Assembly: GCF_024347135.1 (NCBI RefSeq)
Contig: NZ_AP024908.1
Span: forward strand, 744,001 to 808,000
Length of the DNA stretch: 64,000 nt
DNA from: Vibrio spartinae
GTDB lineage: Bacteria; Pseudomonadota; Gammaproteobacteria; Enterobacterales; Vibrionaceae
Direction of reading: 5' to 3'
Position 1 is the first letter of the stretch, and each line of letters begins with the position of its first letter. Position numbers and translations under genes: made by a program. Shown one piece after another: positions 1-8,624 of this stretch. A model generated the notes under the pieces. It ran no database searches and was not told where the DNA came from. It was given only the letters and a program-made list of their open reading frames with translations.

Positions 1-241
1 AAAAGTTCGGGATAACCGTAAACGTGTTGACCTGCTTGATAACCTGCTAGATTACATCAAACCTGAAATGACACACGATGAGTTCATTGCCATCGTGAAA
101 AACATGAAAGCAGACTATGAAGATCGGGTGGATGATCACATCATCAAAAGTGCGGAAATTTCCAAAGAGCGCCGGGAAATGAGCCGTCGCATTAAAGAGC
201 TAACCGAACAAGATAAGCTCCAGACTCAGGGTAAAAAATAA
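1..241 (+). CDS. yeeX: DUF496 family protein YeeX, C-terminal fragment
   Basis: The frame is open from base 2 to the TAA at 239-241 and enters from outside the window, so only the last 79 residues are visible. The translation carries the block [19 protein letters not shown] and then [19 protein letters not shown], which match what I remember of E. coli YeeX (DUF496/UPF0265), a small, highly charged, helical protein of unknown function. The fragment is strongly charged and looks coiled-coil-like. The start, promoter and upstream neighbour lie outside the window. A terminator follows directly. Family assignment is confident; function is not known. Confidence 0.85.
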   Translation, partial: KVRDNRKRVDLLDNLLDYIKPEMTHDEFIAIVKNMKADYEDRVDDHIIKSAEISKERREMSRRIKELTEQDKLQTQGKK

Positions 242-270
242 TCCCTACAGCATCGTAATTGATCCAGATA

Positions 271-294
271 AACCCACAGCCATGTGGGTTTTTT
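271..294 (+). terminator. Rho-independent terminator after yeeX
   Basis: An 8-bp stem AACCCACA/TGTGGGTT with a 4-nt loop is followed by a run of Ts, 30 bases after the yeeX stop codon. Confidence 0.85.
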
Positions 295-308
295 ACGCTG
301 CCATATTT

Positions 309-396
309 TTCAACGTATAAGCTTTCAACGTATAAGCTTTCAACGCATGAGCTTTCAACAACATGAGCTTTCAACAACATGAGCTCTCAACGACAT
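309..396. repeat. Short tandem repeat, about five to six units of 15-16 bp
   Basis: Units of the form TTTCAACGTATAAGC, TTTCAACGCATGAGC and TTTCAACAACATGAGC follow one another, drifting slightly and lengthening from 15 to 16 bp. The array fills most of the roughly 300-bp gap between yeeX and the peroxiredoxin gene. A 62-codon frame on the minus strand here is only a by-product of the repetition. Nothing else is recognisable in the gap apart from the terminator and the ribosome binding site of the next gene. Confidence 0.8.
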
Positions 397-544
397 AATT
401 GTTCTCAGCGACATGGCAGCACACGCTTGTCACCATAGAAAACACCTTTATCTCGTCATAATCCCCTAATATTTTTATGTTTTTATTGATCTGATTTCAA
501 GCTAGACTCAATGGAAGCCCTCATATCAATAAAAGGAAAACATC

Positions 545-1018
545 ATGATCGAACAAGGTCAGAAACTCCCTGCAGCAACGTTAAGTCAACTGACAGCAGA
601 TGGCATCGTCAATCATCAGGTTCAAGAACTGTTTGCCGGTAAGAAAGCGGTTTTATTTGCTGTTCCCGGTGCATTTACACCAACCTGCTCGGAAGCTCAT
701 CTGCCCGGCTATGTTGTGCTGGCCGACCAGTTAAAAGCGAAAGGCATTGATATTATCGCATGTGTTTCTGTCAATGATGCATTTGTAATGCAAGCATGGG
801 GTGAAGCGCAGAATGCTTCAGAAATTATGATGCTGGCTGATGGCGGTGCCAGTTTCACCAAAGCGATCGGTCTGGAAATGGATACCGAGCAATTCGGTGG
901 CATTCGCTCGCAACGCTATGCCATGATCATTGAAGATGGCGTGGTCAAGCAGCTCAATGTTGAACCCCCGAAATCATTTGAAGTCAGCAACGCTGAAACA
1001 ATCCTTGCCAGTCTATAA
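545..1018 (+). CDS. Peroxiredoxin (Prx5/AhpC-TSA type)
   Basis: This 157-residue thiol peroxidase reduces hydrogen peroxide and organic peroxides in the cytoplasm. The active-site segment PGAFTPTCSEAHLPGY places the peroxidatic cysteine at about residue 48, with the conserved Pro and Thr of the PxxxTxxC motif present. The length is that of single-domain Prx5 proteins; some Vibrio homologues carry a C-terminal glutaredoxin domain, which is absent here. The ATG is preceded by AAAGGAAAA at the right distance. It is a single-gene unit between the tandem repeat and a strong hairpin terminator. The reductant (glutaredoxin/GSH or thioredoxin) cannot be read from the sequence. Confidence 0.93.
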   Translation: MIEQGQKLPAATLSQLTADGIVNHQVQELFAGKKAVLFAVPGAFTPTCSEAHLPGYVVLADQLKAKGIDIIACVSVNDAFVMQAWGEAQNASEIMMLADGGASFTKAIGLEMDTEQFGGIRSQRYAMIIEDGVVKQLNVEPPKSFEVSNAETILASL

Positions 1019-1041
1019 ATCGCATTGGCAGAGATCAAAAA

Positions 1042-1068
1042 AAAACGGAAACCGAGGTTTCCGTTTTT
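1042..1068. terminator. Bidirectional terminator between convergent peroxiredoxin and Nudix genes
   Basis: A stem of about 10 bp (ACGGAAACC/GGTTTCCGT) with a 2-nt loop is flanked by As on the left and Ts on the right, so it can stop transcription from either side. Confidence 0.85.
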
Positions 1069-1110
1069 CATGTATTGAGATTCACCGCACCACACAATCA
1101 GTCACGCTAT

Positions 1111-1527
1111 TCACGCCGTTAAATTCGGTAATATCGGGCTGCCTTTTAAACGATGGAATTCAGACAAGGCCACTTTATCTGCCAGCGTGTCAACGTGTGC
1201 TTCAGACAAGTCACACCAAAAGACTTCCTCAGCTTCGAAAGACGAGATACTGCCATCCCAAAAACTGACAACATAATAATGCAGAAGTTGTATCTCTGTT
1301 GTCGGGTGATAGAGCGAACAGAGATAGTGATAATTTTTCGGGGTAACACCGAGTTCTTCCTGAATTTCACGGAACAGCGCTTCTTTTTGCGACTCACCCA
1401 ATTCAATATGACCACCGGGAATAGCAACAATATCAGGATCACATGTTTTATCTTTCGAACGCTTTTCCAGCAGGACCTGGGTATCATCAACCAATAAAAA
1501 AGACACACATTCATGCACTTTCATCAT
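1111..1527 (-). CDS. Nudix hydrolase
   Basis: This 138-residue cytoplasmic pyrophosphohydrolase has a complete Nudix box (GGHIELGESQKEALFREI followed by QEELG, residues about 38-60), which binds the metal-substrate complex. The substrate (oxidised nucleotide, NDP-sugar or similar) cannot be inferred. The frame extends seven codons further to an ATG at 1548, but a good Shine-Dalgarno (GGAGGAAG) lies inside that extension, just ahead of the double ATG at 1522-1527, so I place the start there. It converges with the peroxiredoxin gene and shares its terminator. The cbiB stop lies about 40 bases to the right on the same strand, so read-through co-transcription is possible. Confidence 0.88.
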   Translation of the reverse strand: MMKVHECVSFLLVDDTQVLLEKRSKDKTCDPDIVAIPGGHIELGESQKEALFREIQEELGVTPKNYHYLCSLYHPTTEIQLLHYYVVSFWDGSISSFEAEEVFWCDLSEAHVDTLADKVALSEFHRLKGSPILPNLTA

Positions 1528-1569
1528 TTTATTCTTCCTCCGGGCCATAACTCACACACCAGCATCACT

Positions 1570-2532
1570 TCATGATAAACCGATTCCTATCGTCCAGCAT
1601 ACACCGATGTCAACCAACAGTGCTAATACCGATACCAGATACATCAGTCGAATCGTGCGCTGGATATCATCTCGCTCAATCGGACGGTGATACTCACCAA
1701 TCCAAGGCTTTTCTATCCGCTGGCCGAAATAATCATTTGCACCGCCAAGCTGTATACCCAAAGCACCGGCAACCGCCGCTTCCGACCATGCACAATTCGG
1801 GCTTTTATGTTGATAGCGATCCCGCCAACCAATGGTGAATGCGCCTCGCGCATCGTAACGCAACAACAAAGCAGCCAGAGAAAATAGTAACCAGCTCAAG
1901 CGCGCAGGTAACCAGTTCGCCAGATCGTCCATTTTGGCAGAAACATAGCCCAACGCTCGGTATTTTTCATGATGATAACCCACCATTGAATCCAACGTAT
2001 TGACCGCTTTATACGCCATTGCCAGCGGCACACCACCAAGAAACAGATAGAACATCGGTGCAATAACCCCATCAACCGTATTTTCTGCAACCGTTTCGAC
2101 CACAGCACGAGAAATCTGAGCATTGTCGAGGTGACGGGTATCGCGCCCCACAATATAAGATAATTGTCGGCGACTCTCTTCGATATCGCCCTGCCCCTGC
2201 GCCCGATAAACCAGATTGGCACAATCAGCCAAACATCGACCAGCCAATGTGGTATAAGCCAACCATGCGGTCACTATCACACCAACCCACGGATGAATCG
2301 CTGCGGCAGCTTGTAACACCAGCCAAGTCAGCCCCCAACTCAGCGCCACAATCACAATCCATAATCCGGCCCCTCCCGCATACAGCACACGCTCACTATG
2401 ACTCAAACGACGAATCATCTGTTCTGTACGCGTAATCGCCGTCCCGATCAACCGAATCGGGTGCGGCCAATGAGGCGGATCACCAAGGATTAAATCGAGA
2501 ATAAAGGCACTGCAATAAATCAACAGGCTCAT
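1570..2532 (-). CDS. cbiB: Adenosylcobinamide-phosphate synthase CbiB/CobD
   Basis: This 320-residue integral membrane protein attaches the aminopropanol (phosphate) arm to adenosylcobyric acid in cobamide synthesis. The family start is visible as LDLILGDPPHWPHPIRLIG, followed by hydrophobic spans and the internal block TVDGVIAPMFY. The frame runs upstream to 2643, but that extension lies inside cbiA. The natural start is the ATG at 2532, which overlaps the cbiA stop codon as ATGA, implying translational coupling. Together with cbiA it is a two-gene cobamide unit; the other corrin genes are not in this window. Confidence 0.9.
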   Translation of the reverse strand: MSLLIYCSAFILDLILGDPPHWPHPIRLIGTAITRTEQMIRRLSHSERVLYAGGAGLWIVIVALSWGLTWLVLQAAAAIHPWVGVIVTAWLAYTTLAGRCLADCANLVYRAQGQGDIEESRRQLSYIVGRDTRHLDNAQISRAVVETVAENTVDGVIAPMFYLFLGGVPLAMAYKAVNTLDSMVGYHHEKYRALGYVSAKMDDLANWLPARLSWLLFSLAALLLRYDARGAFTIGWRDRYQHKSPNCAWSEAAVAGALGIQLGGANDYFGQRIEKPWIGEYHRPIERDDIQRTIRLMYLVSVLALLVDIGVCWTIGIGLS

Positions 2533-3899
2533 GGGCGAACGCTTCCCCGTCGGAACCAATGCAACAATAAATCGGGATTCTGACCAAAATGGACATGGAG
2601 ATAACTCGCCAGCGTATTCTTGACTTGATACCCGCCTTGCCAACGCTGCAAAACCTGACCGTCCCGCACTTTAGTACAGGTGAAAACCGGAACAAGGTCG
2701 GTTGTGAATTCGGAGTAATGAAACTCATGCCCCCGAATCTCCTCACCTTGTGAAGCAATCAACACATCTTGGTTCGCAGCAACCTGACAATAACCAAATC
2801 GCTTCAGCGAAGTCGTCATCGAACTATACCCCTGAAAAATACCACTCATGGGATGGGTCTGCCCGGCTTGATCAACCAAACTTTCACCCAAATACATGAG
2901 TCCGCCACACTCTGCATAGATCGCAACCCCTTGCTCATGAGCACGCTTTAATGCTGCCAGCATGGGTTGGTTGGCTGACAACTGTTCGGCATACAATTCA
3001 GGGAAGCCCCCGCCAATATAAATCAGATCCGCATCAGGCAGAGCCTGATCCTGCAAAGGGCTGAAACGAACTATACGAACCCCGCTTGCTGCCAAGAGAT
3101 CAAGGTTATCCTGATAATAGAAATTAAAGGCATCATCATAAGCCATTGCTAATGTCAGCCCGTCTCCTTGCCCTGTTAGAGCCAGCGCCAGCGTGTCATC
3201 AGTTACTGGTGCCGGCGGCAACGCTGAGAGCTGAAGCAGTAAATCCAGATCAAGGTGCTGTTCAATCTGATCGGCCAGCTGATCCCAAGCGTCATCATAA
3301 GCCGCTTGCTCATGCGCCGTGACCAACCCGAGATGACGAGAAGGTAATTCAATCGCTTTGAGATGCGGTAAACGCCCGATCACCGGAATGTCGGTATAAC
3401 GTTCAATTGCGGTTTTCAATAAATCGAAGTGACCGTCCGAATTGACTTGATTGAGAATCACACCGGCGATGTTCAAGGTTGGGTCAAACTGCTGAAACCC
3501 CAGCACCGTTGCAGCTGCCGACGTTGATACCGCTTTTCCGTCAATCACCAGAATCACCGGACAAGCCAGTTGTTTTGCCATTCCGGCACTGCTGCAATAG
3601 TGAGGGTCCGTGCCGTAACCATCGTATAACCCCATCACCCCTTCAATGATGGCAACATCAACCTGAGCGACACGTTGGTAAAACGTATTCAATAACACCG
3701 CCTGCGGTAACATAAACTCGTCCAGATTTCTGGATGAGGTGCCAGAAACCCGCGAATGCCATGCCGTATCAATATAGTCGGGACCGACTTTGAACGGCTG
3801 AACCGACAAACCTCTGCGTCGAAATGCGTGCAGTAAACCTAAGGTGAGGGTCGTTTTGCCACTGCCACTGCTCGTGCCACCAATTAAGAATGCATTCAT
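2529..3899 (-). CDS. cbiA: Cobyrinate a,c-diamide synthase CbiA/CobB
   Basis: This 456-residue enzyme uses ATP and glutamine to amidate the a and c carboxylates of cobyrinate (or its hydrogenobyrinate counterpart). The N-terminal P-loop GGTSSGSGKTT (residues 7-17) belongs to the dethiobiotin-synthetase-like ATPase domain. The C-terminal class I glutamine amidotransferase domain has its nucleophile in YAECGGLMYLGE (about Cys331). The length is normal for the family. The gene is first in a two-gene unit with cbiB (ATGA overlap). I looked for a B12-riboswitch box in the 298 bases upstream and saw none. Confidence 0.92.
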   Translation of the reverse strand: MNAFLIGGTSSGSGKTTLTLGLLHAFRRRGLSVQPFKVGPDYIDTAWHSRVSGTSSRNLDEFMLPQAVLLNTFYQRVAQVDVAIIEGVMGLYDGYGTDPHYCSSAGMAKQLACPVILVIDGKAVSTSAAATVLGFQQFDPTLNIAGVILNQVNSDGHFDLLKTAIERYTDIPVIGRLPHLKAIELPSRHLGLVTAHEQAAYDDAWDQLADQIEQHLDLDLLLQLSALPPAPVTDDTLALALTGQGDGLTLAMAYDDAFNFYYQDNLDLLAASGVRIVRFSPLQDQALPDADLIYIGGGFPELYAEQLSANQPMLAALKRAHEQGVAIYAECGGLMYLGESLVDQAGQTHPMSGIFQGYSSMTTSLKRFGYCQVAANQDVLIASQGEEIRGHEFHYSEFTTDLVPVFTCTKVRDGQVLQRWQGGYQVKNTLASYLHVHFGQNPDLLLHWFRRGSVRP

Positions 3900-4197
3900 G
3901 TCGGTTTAACTCTCATGTCGGTTTAAAGCTGATTTCTAATCAAAACAACACCATAGCAGAAGTAACCAGACCTGATCACCACAAAGTTATCGTTCTGCCT
4001 CACTTGAATCTACAAAAGTGTTTACAAAAAGCGCCATCGCCGATAAAGCTGAGAAATCACCCAATATCCATCGGGATAACATGATGAACGGAATCGAACA
4101 TCAGATACGTTATCAGGATGATATCAAGAGCTTCATCAAATTTTCATATTGATGACCGATAATACAAAGATCAGACGACAGGACATCCGCAACCGGC

Positions 4198-4986
4198 TTG
4201 AAACCACTCAAACGCTATCAGTACGAACATTATGCCGTACTTTGTAAACTCGCCTACCCTCGAATATTCAGGCATACCCGGTATGGTTTTGATCCTAACG
4301 GGCAACGTATCATTCGTGATCGACACAGTAAAACCATGATCCGGGTACTATGGAGCCGCCAAAAGGACGAAGTCGTGGTTGTGTTTAAAGGCTCTCATTC
4401 CGTGAGTGATTGGGTGTTAAATCTCGCACTATGGATGAAAGACTGTCGGTCACTCGGGCTGCCTTATCATATTCATGCCGGTTTGTACTATCTGTTGCAA
4501 CAGGAAAGCCAGCCAGTTCGTAATGAAGATAAACTCGGTGTCAGTATACTGGAAAGGCTGGAAACGATTTTGTTACCACTGATTGAACAGGGGAAACGCA
4601 TCGTACTCACCGGACATTCATCCGGTGGAGCAATGGCATGTGTTGTGGCGGACTATCTGGAACGCAGAACACCGAAATGTATTAAACGCGTGGTCACCTT
4701 TGGTCAACCAGCCGTCGGCAACTGGCACTTCTATAGACAGTATACGTTAAAGCATAAAACCTATCGTATCTGTTGCGACATCGATATTGTGACCTTTTTA
4801 CCACCATTTCCGTTTATCTACTGGCATGTTGGTAAACTGCTCTGGCTTTATAACGGGCGTATTTATGAAAATACTCCGGCCTTGATCCGACTCGGGCGTT
4901 CGCTGCTTAGTTGGGTGATTCGTCCGTTTTCTTATCATTTGATGAGTAAGTACATTCGCAATAAGGATTTCTTTGACGAGCGCTAG
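4198..4986 (+). CDS. Lipase class 3 family protein
   Basis: This 262-residue alpha/beta-hydrolase has the nucleophile elbow in the form GHSSGGAMA (about residues 139-147) and the upstream strand VVVVFKGSHSVSDWVLNL, typical of class-3 (fungal-type) lipases. No signal peptide is visible, so it is probably cytoplasmic or membrane-associated; the substrate is unknown. No ATG is available near the N-terminus. In-frame TGA TGA codons at 4150-4155 bound the frame, and TTG at 4198 is the best start, with AGGACA some 15 bases upstream. The next in-frame Met is about residue 47, which would cut into the fold. It is a single gene converging on the tRNA operon. Confidence 0.8.
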   Translation: MKPLKRYQYEHYAVLCKLAYPRIFRHTRYGFDPNGQRIIRDRHSKTMIRVLWSRQKDEVVVVFKGSHSVSDWVLNLALWMKDCRSLGLPYHIHAGLYYLLQQESQPVRNEDKLGVSILERLETILLPLIEQGKRIVLTGHSSGGAMACVVADYLERRTPKCIKRVVTFGQPAVGNWHFYRQYTLKHKTYRICCDIDIVTFLPPFPFIYWHVGKLLWLYNGRIYENTPALIRLGRSLLSWVIRPFSYHLMSKYIRNKDFFDER

Positions 4987-5047
4987 AGATGGGATGAGGT
5001 AAAAAGACTGACCGGTAAGTCGGTGCCGGAAATATAAAAAGAGATAT

Positions 5048-5076
5048 AAAAAAAGACGCTTGAAGCGTCTTTTTTT
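5048..5076 (-). terminator. Terminator of the tRNA operon (usable from both sides)
   Basis: The stem AAGACGCTT/AAGCGTCTT is flanked by A-runs and T-runs, just past the 3' end of tRNA-Cys. It can also stop transcription from the lipase gene. Confidence 0.88.
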
Positions 5077-5085
5077 ATCACAATA

Positions 5086-5159
5086 TGGAGGCGCGTCCCG
5101 GAGTCGAACCGAGGTCCACGGATTTGCAATCCGCTGCATAGCCACTCTGCCAACGCGCC
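5086..5159 (-). tRNA. tRNA-Cys (anticodon GCA)
   Basis: The minus strand reads GGCGCGTTGGCAGAG at the 5' end, an anticodon loop TTTGCAA, a T-arm GGTTCGACTCC and an encoded 3' TCCA. The acceptor stem GGCGCGT/ACGCGCC pairs fully. It is second in a two-tRNA unit with tRNA-Leu, about 28 bases downstream of it. Confidence 0.95.
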
Positions 5160-5187
5160 AAATTATTTCGTTCTCAATCATCGTAGA

Positions 5188-5274
5188 TGGTGCCCCGGGC
5201 CGGACTTGAACCGGCACAGCGCGAACGCCGAGGGATTTTAAATCCCTTGTGTCTACCAATTCCACCACCAGGGC
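5188..5274 (-). tRNA. tRNA-Leu (anticodon TAA)
   Basis: The minus strand begins GCCCTGGTGGTGGAATTGG, has the anticodon stem-loop GGGATTTAAAATCCC, the long variable arm of class II leucine tRNAs, the T-arm GGTTCAAGTCC and an encoded CCA. It is first in the unit with tRNA-Cys. No integrase or att-like duplication is visible beside either tRNA. Confidence 0.95.
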
Positions 5275-5333
5275 AACGCTAAAAGCGATGGTAACACCAT
5301 CTCTCATCGGTATGAACCGTGAGAACGAAGCAT

Positions 5334-5361
5334 ACTTTATCGGATTAAAATTGGAGGTCAA
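5334..5361 (-). promoter_or_regulatory. Sigma-70 promoter of the tRNA-Leu/tRNA-Cys operon
   Basis: On the minus strand TTGACC (-35) and TAAAGT (-10) are separated by 16 bp, and tRNA-Leu begins about 60 bases downstream. Confidence 0.7.
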
Positions 5362-5691
5362 CAAAAATTTCTCTATTATCAATCAAATGGCTAATAAACA
5401 TGCGCATCGGTATAGACAGCGTACAATCCGGATAAAAACCAGTCACCCCCCTGTAGCCACAATCATGGCCTTTTCATGTCCAGCACTGCGCTGGTAACCG
5501 CGTTCATTCCATTTTCAAGCATTCAGGCATTTTCTCTTCATATTTTTATGTCATGTTACATGATTTTTGAATCTATCGGATTTCTCACAAACTGATTCCC
5601 CTTCTATATTCAACGGATTATGATGACCCCTATCATTAACGTTCAGCCACTCGGCTTACCAACAAGAGCGAAAAGAAAAGGGGAAATTCAG
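5362..5691. other. Intergenic stretch upstream of the GST gene, with a 13-bp palindrome
   Basis: No coding capacity is apparent between the tRNA promoter and the GST start. The only structure I see is the odd-length palindrome TCATGTTACATGA at 5551-5563, which could be an operator for the GST gene, and a good ribosome binding site (AGGGGAA) at about 5678-5685. Confidence 0.4.
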
Positions 5692-6552
5692 ATGAGTGAG
5701 AACCAATACGTACCACCTAAAGTCTGGAAGAATGAACCAAGTTCAGGGAATCAATGGGCGAATATTAACCGTCCGGAAGCAGGGGCAAGATTTGAGAAAG
5801 ATCTGCCTGTTGGTGGGCACCCATTCCAACTTTATTCATTAGGTACACCGAACGGCCAAAAAGTCACAATCCTGTTTGAAGAGCTATTAGCATTGGGCAT
5901 TAAAGCAGCCGAATATGACGCTCATCTCATTAACATCGGAGACTCTGAGCAATTTTCATCGGGATTCGTTGCCGTCAATCCAAACTCAAAAATCCCTGCT
6001 TTGGTTGATAACTCAGGAGATGAAGCTGTTAACGTGTTTGAGTCAGCTTCTATATTGGTCCACCTTGCTGAAAAATTTGGCAAGTTTTTACCGACAAGTG
6101 GTTCAGCAAGAACTCAAACATTGAACTGGTTGTTTTGGGCGCAAGGCTCCGCACCGTTTTTAGGCGGTGGTTTTGGTCATTTCTATGCGTATGCCGATGA
6201 AAAACAAGAGTATCCGATTAACCGTTTCGCGATGGAAGTGAAACGCCAGTTAGATGTGTTAGATAAACAACTCGCAGAAAATACTTACGTGGCTGGTGAG
6301 GAATATACCATTGCGGATATGGCCATTTGGCCGTGGTATGGCAACCTTGTGTTAGGTCAGGCATATAACGCTGCTGAGTTTTTACAGGCTCAGACATACG
6401 AGCATGTTGTCCGTTGGGCAAAACAAATTGAAGCTCGTGAAGCCGTCCAGCGTGGCCGTATTGTCAACCGTACGTTTGGTGAAGAATGGGAACAATTGGC
6501 TGAAAGACATAGCGCAGAAGATATTGATAAAGCTCTGAAACTAAAACCATAG
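5692..6552 (+). CDS. yghU: Glutathione S-transferase, YghU type
   Basis: This 286-residue protein closely follows E. coli YghU as I remember it: QLYSLGTPNGQKVTI then LEELLALGI in the thioredoxin-like N-terminal half, VNPNSKIPAL before the cis-proline, and NWLFWAQGSAPFLGGGFGHF in the helical half. YghU proteins are Nu-class GSTs that bind two glutathiones and have disulfide reductase activity. The frame extends 24 codons upstream to 5620, but the Shine-Dalgarno AAGGGGAAA sits directly before the ATG at 5692, which also matches the family start. It is a single gene with its own terminator. Confidence 0.93.
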   Translation: MSENQYVPPKVWKNEPSSGNQWANINRPEAGARFEKDLPVGGHPFQLYSLGTPNGQKVTILFEELLALGIKAAEYDAHLINIGDSEQFSSGFVAVNPNSKIPALVDNSGDEAVNVFESASILVHLAEKFGKFLPTSGSARTQTLNWLFWAQGSAPFLGGGFGHFYAYADEKQEYPINRFAMEVKRQLDVLDKQLAENTYVAGEEYTIADMAIWPWYGNLVLGQAYNAAEFLQAQTYEHVVRWAKQIEAREAVQRGRIVNRTFGEEWEQLAERHSAEDIDKALKLKP

Positions 6553-6564
6553 AACAATTCAATC

Positions 6565-6590
6565 AAGCGCACTTGTGAGAGTGCGCTTTT
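6565..6590 (+). terminator. Rho-independent terminator after yghU
   Basis: The stem AAGCGCACT/AGTGCGCTT has a 6-nt loop and a short T-run, 13 bases after the stop codon. Confidence 0.85.
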
Positions 6591-6787
6591 ATTCATGACA
6601 AATTGGTCTGCTCATATGCTGAGTCAGGACGCCATTCCCCGCTGTTCAAATCATTCTCCCTCGCTATCGATCACTCGATAAATATATTGCTTTTCTCTAA
6701 TGAAGTATTAGAATCCGCGTCGTTTTGATGCTGTCAAACAACCAACACGACAGTTTATTCCTCATCTATTTGTAAAGGTAAGTATTC

Positions 6788-7375
6788 ATGTCAATGAAAT
6801 TAGCCAACCCGGCCCCTCTTGGCTTAATGGGTTTTGGTATGACCACGGTATTGCTCAATATTCACAATGCCGGGTTCTTCCCCCTCGATTCAATGATTCT
6901 GGCCATGGGGATATTTTATGGCGGACTCAGTCAAGTCATTGTCGGCATTATGTGTTTTAAACGTGGTGACACATTCGGTACAACTGCGTTCACTTCTTAC
7001 GGTTTATTCTGGCTAACCTTAGTCGGCCTGATTGTCATGCCCAAAATGGGTCTGCCAGCCAGCCCTGCTCACTTTATGGGGTGCTACCTCGCATTGTGGG
7101 GAATTTTCACCGGATTTATGTTTATTGGGTCTTTGTGTTATCCAGTCGCCAAGCAAGTGGTATTCGGCTCTCTGACTATTCTGTTTGCATTGCTGGCAAT
7201 CCGGGATTTCACCGGTAATGAAACCATTGGTATGATTGCCGGTTTTGAAGGTATTTTCTGTGGTGCAAGCGCTATCTATTTCGCGATGGCGCAAGTGCTC
7301 AACCATGAATATGGTCGTGTGATTTTACCCGTGGGTGATAAACGCAAGGTCAAGGTTCAACCCGCTGCTGCTTGA
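6788..7375 (+). CDS. satP: Acetate/succinate permease of the GPR1/FUN34/YaaH family
   Basis: This 195-residue inner-membrane protein has about six hydrophobic spans and the family signature NPAPLGL at residues 7-13, diagnostic of AceTr transporters such as E. coli SatP (YaaH), a proton-coupled uptake system for acetate and succinate. AAAGGTAAG precedes the ATG. It is monocistronic with a hairpin downstream. An acetate kinase gene occurs in the same window but 55 kb away, so no operon link is implied. Confidence 0.9.
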   Translation: MSMKLANPAPLGLMGFGMTTVLLNIHNAGFFPLDSMILAMGIFYGGLSQVIVGIMCFKRGDTFGTTAFTSYGLFWLTLVGLIVMPKMGLPASPAHFMGCYLALWGIFTGFMFIGSLCYPVAKQVVFGSLTILFALLAIRDFTGNETIGMIAGFEGIFCGASAIYFAMAQVLNHEYGRVILPVGDKRKVKVQPAAA

Positions 7376-7437
7376 TCTCATGTCGCCCTTGCCCACTGAA
7401 TCCCTCCCTATAGAACAACGGTGAGAATCATCATAAA

Positions 7438-7463
7438 AATCAGCCTGTTTCAACAGGCTGATT
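7438..7463 (+). terminator. Probable terminator after satP
   Basis: A perfect 12-bp stem AATCAGCCTGTT/AACAGGCTGATT has a 2-nt loop. The following CTGTTTG is only moderately T-rich, so termination may be partial. Confidence 0.65.
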
Positions 7464-7786
7464 CTGTTTGTGTCACTCAGTCATATTTATGATTCGGTAA
7501 ATCTGACAAAAATAAATACCAAAGCGTTCATCATCAAGACAGTCAATAATTCAACGCACCATGAATAAGTCATGATGCAACTGAAAATTGAACGTCACAA
7601 CTATCTGATTATAAATCTCGACCAAGCATATCATTTTGAACCATCATACAGACTGTGTTACTCTCAGTAAGCGTATTTTTATCAATGTAAATCTCTTTAC
7701 TCGTCTTGTCTGTAAAGCAAGAAATTACACTTTATATACATAGGGTAAATAATAAAAACAACTTTGTTAGGTGATCAGGAGCTTTA
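7464..7786. other. Intergenic region before the MipA/OmpV gene
   Basis: No reading frame of interest. The AT-rich stretch around 7690-7760 probably contains the promoter, but I cannot single out a convincing -35/-10 pair. AGGAGC just before 7787 is the ribosome binding site. Confidence 0.4.
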
Positions 7787-8551
7787 ATGTCAAACTTATA
7801 TTTAAAACAGGTTTTATGCCTTATTCCGGTATCATGCTTAATCGCTTTTCCGGGATATGCTGCAGAAAATGACTTCTCACTCGGTCTCGGTGCTGCATAT
7901 TCAACGTCAACTTATAAAGATTATGATGAAAATGTCTTTCCGCTACCGATAGTCAATTACGATAATAAGGTTTTCTTTGTTCATGGACTCTCAGCTGGGG
8001 CCTACTTGTATCAGGATGAATACAATGTGTTACAAGCGTCTGTGTCTTACTATGCTCAGGAGTTCGATCCGGATGATGCCAACAATAGCCAAATGAAATT
8101 GTTGGACAAAAGAGACAGCACAGCGATGGGCGCAATCTCTTATACATTTCGCTCCCCACTTGGAAATATCACTTCCTCGCTTGCGATCGATGTTCTCGAT
8201 GAAAGCGATGGCGGCATGATTGCTTCCGCACAATATAATTATCCAATTCCTTTTACTCAGCAATTAACCATCATTCCTGAAGCAGGTATCAAATATAGCA
8301 ACAGTGATTTGAACCAGCATTATTATGGTGTCAGTTCAAGCGAATCGGCGCGGAGTGGATTAACAGCTTATGATCCCGGCAGTGCAGTCACACCTTATTT
8401 CGGCGTCGCATTCAGATATAATGTTTCTGATACTTTAAGTGCATTTATTGCCAGCCGTTATCAAGTATTACCCGACGAAATCCAAGATAGTCCAATGGTT
8501 GATTCTAGTCACACCATTCAAACAAGTGCTGGTATTTCTTATCGCTTTTAA
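7787..8551 (+). CDS. MipA/OmpV family outer-membrane protein
   Basis: This 254-residue outer-membrane beta-barrel has a signal peptide (hydrophobic residues about 7-22, cleavage after GYAA), the family opening FSLGLGAAYSTSTYKDYDEN, and a C-terminus ending in aromatic ISYRF, the usual barrel-assembly signal. Alternating beta-strand patterning runs through the protein. MipA/OmpV proteins are described as scaffolds for peptidoglycan enzymes or as osmoregulated porins, and the sequence does not say which applies. The start follows AGGAGCTTTA. It is monocistronic, with a terminator directly after it. Confidence 0.88.
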   Translation: MSNLYLKQVLCLIPVSCLIAFPGYAAENDFSLGLGAAYSTSTYKDYDENVFPLPIVNYDNKVFFVHGLSAGAYLYQDEYNVLQASVSYYAQEFDPDDANNSQMKLLDKRDSTAMGAISYTFRSPLGNITSSLAIDVLDESDGGMIASAQYNYPIPFTQQLTIIPEAGIKYSNSDLNQHYYGVSSSESARSGLTAYDPGSAVTPYFGVAFRYNVSDTLSAFIASRYQVLPDEIQDSPMVDSSHTIQTSAGISYRF

Positions 8552-8564
8552 TTGCATAAAAACC

Positions 8565-8598
8565 AAAACAGAGAGTCAATCGACTCTCTGTTTTTTTT
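8565..8598. terminator. Terminator shared by ompV-like gene and viaA
   Basis: The stem AACAGAGAGTC/GACTCTCTGTT with a 4-nt loop is followed by eight Ts on the plus strand, with As on the other side. Confidence 0.88.
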
Positions 8599-8624
8599 AA
8601 ATGATTTGCTGTTTTTAAATAAAG

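Noticed and set aside
3900..4197. Cobalamin riboswitch upstream of cbiA
   Set aside because: No B12-box (GCCACTG-like) element or matching fold elements seen on the coding strand of this gap.
5086..5274. tRNA genes as an integration site
   Set aside because: No integrase, no duplicated tRNA 3' end and no composition change next to either tRNA.
4798..5382. Long minus-strand reading frame of 194 codons
   Set aside because: It crosses both tRNA genes and their terminator and runs antisense to the lipase gene; the protein has no recognisable content.
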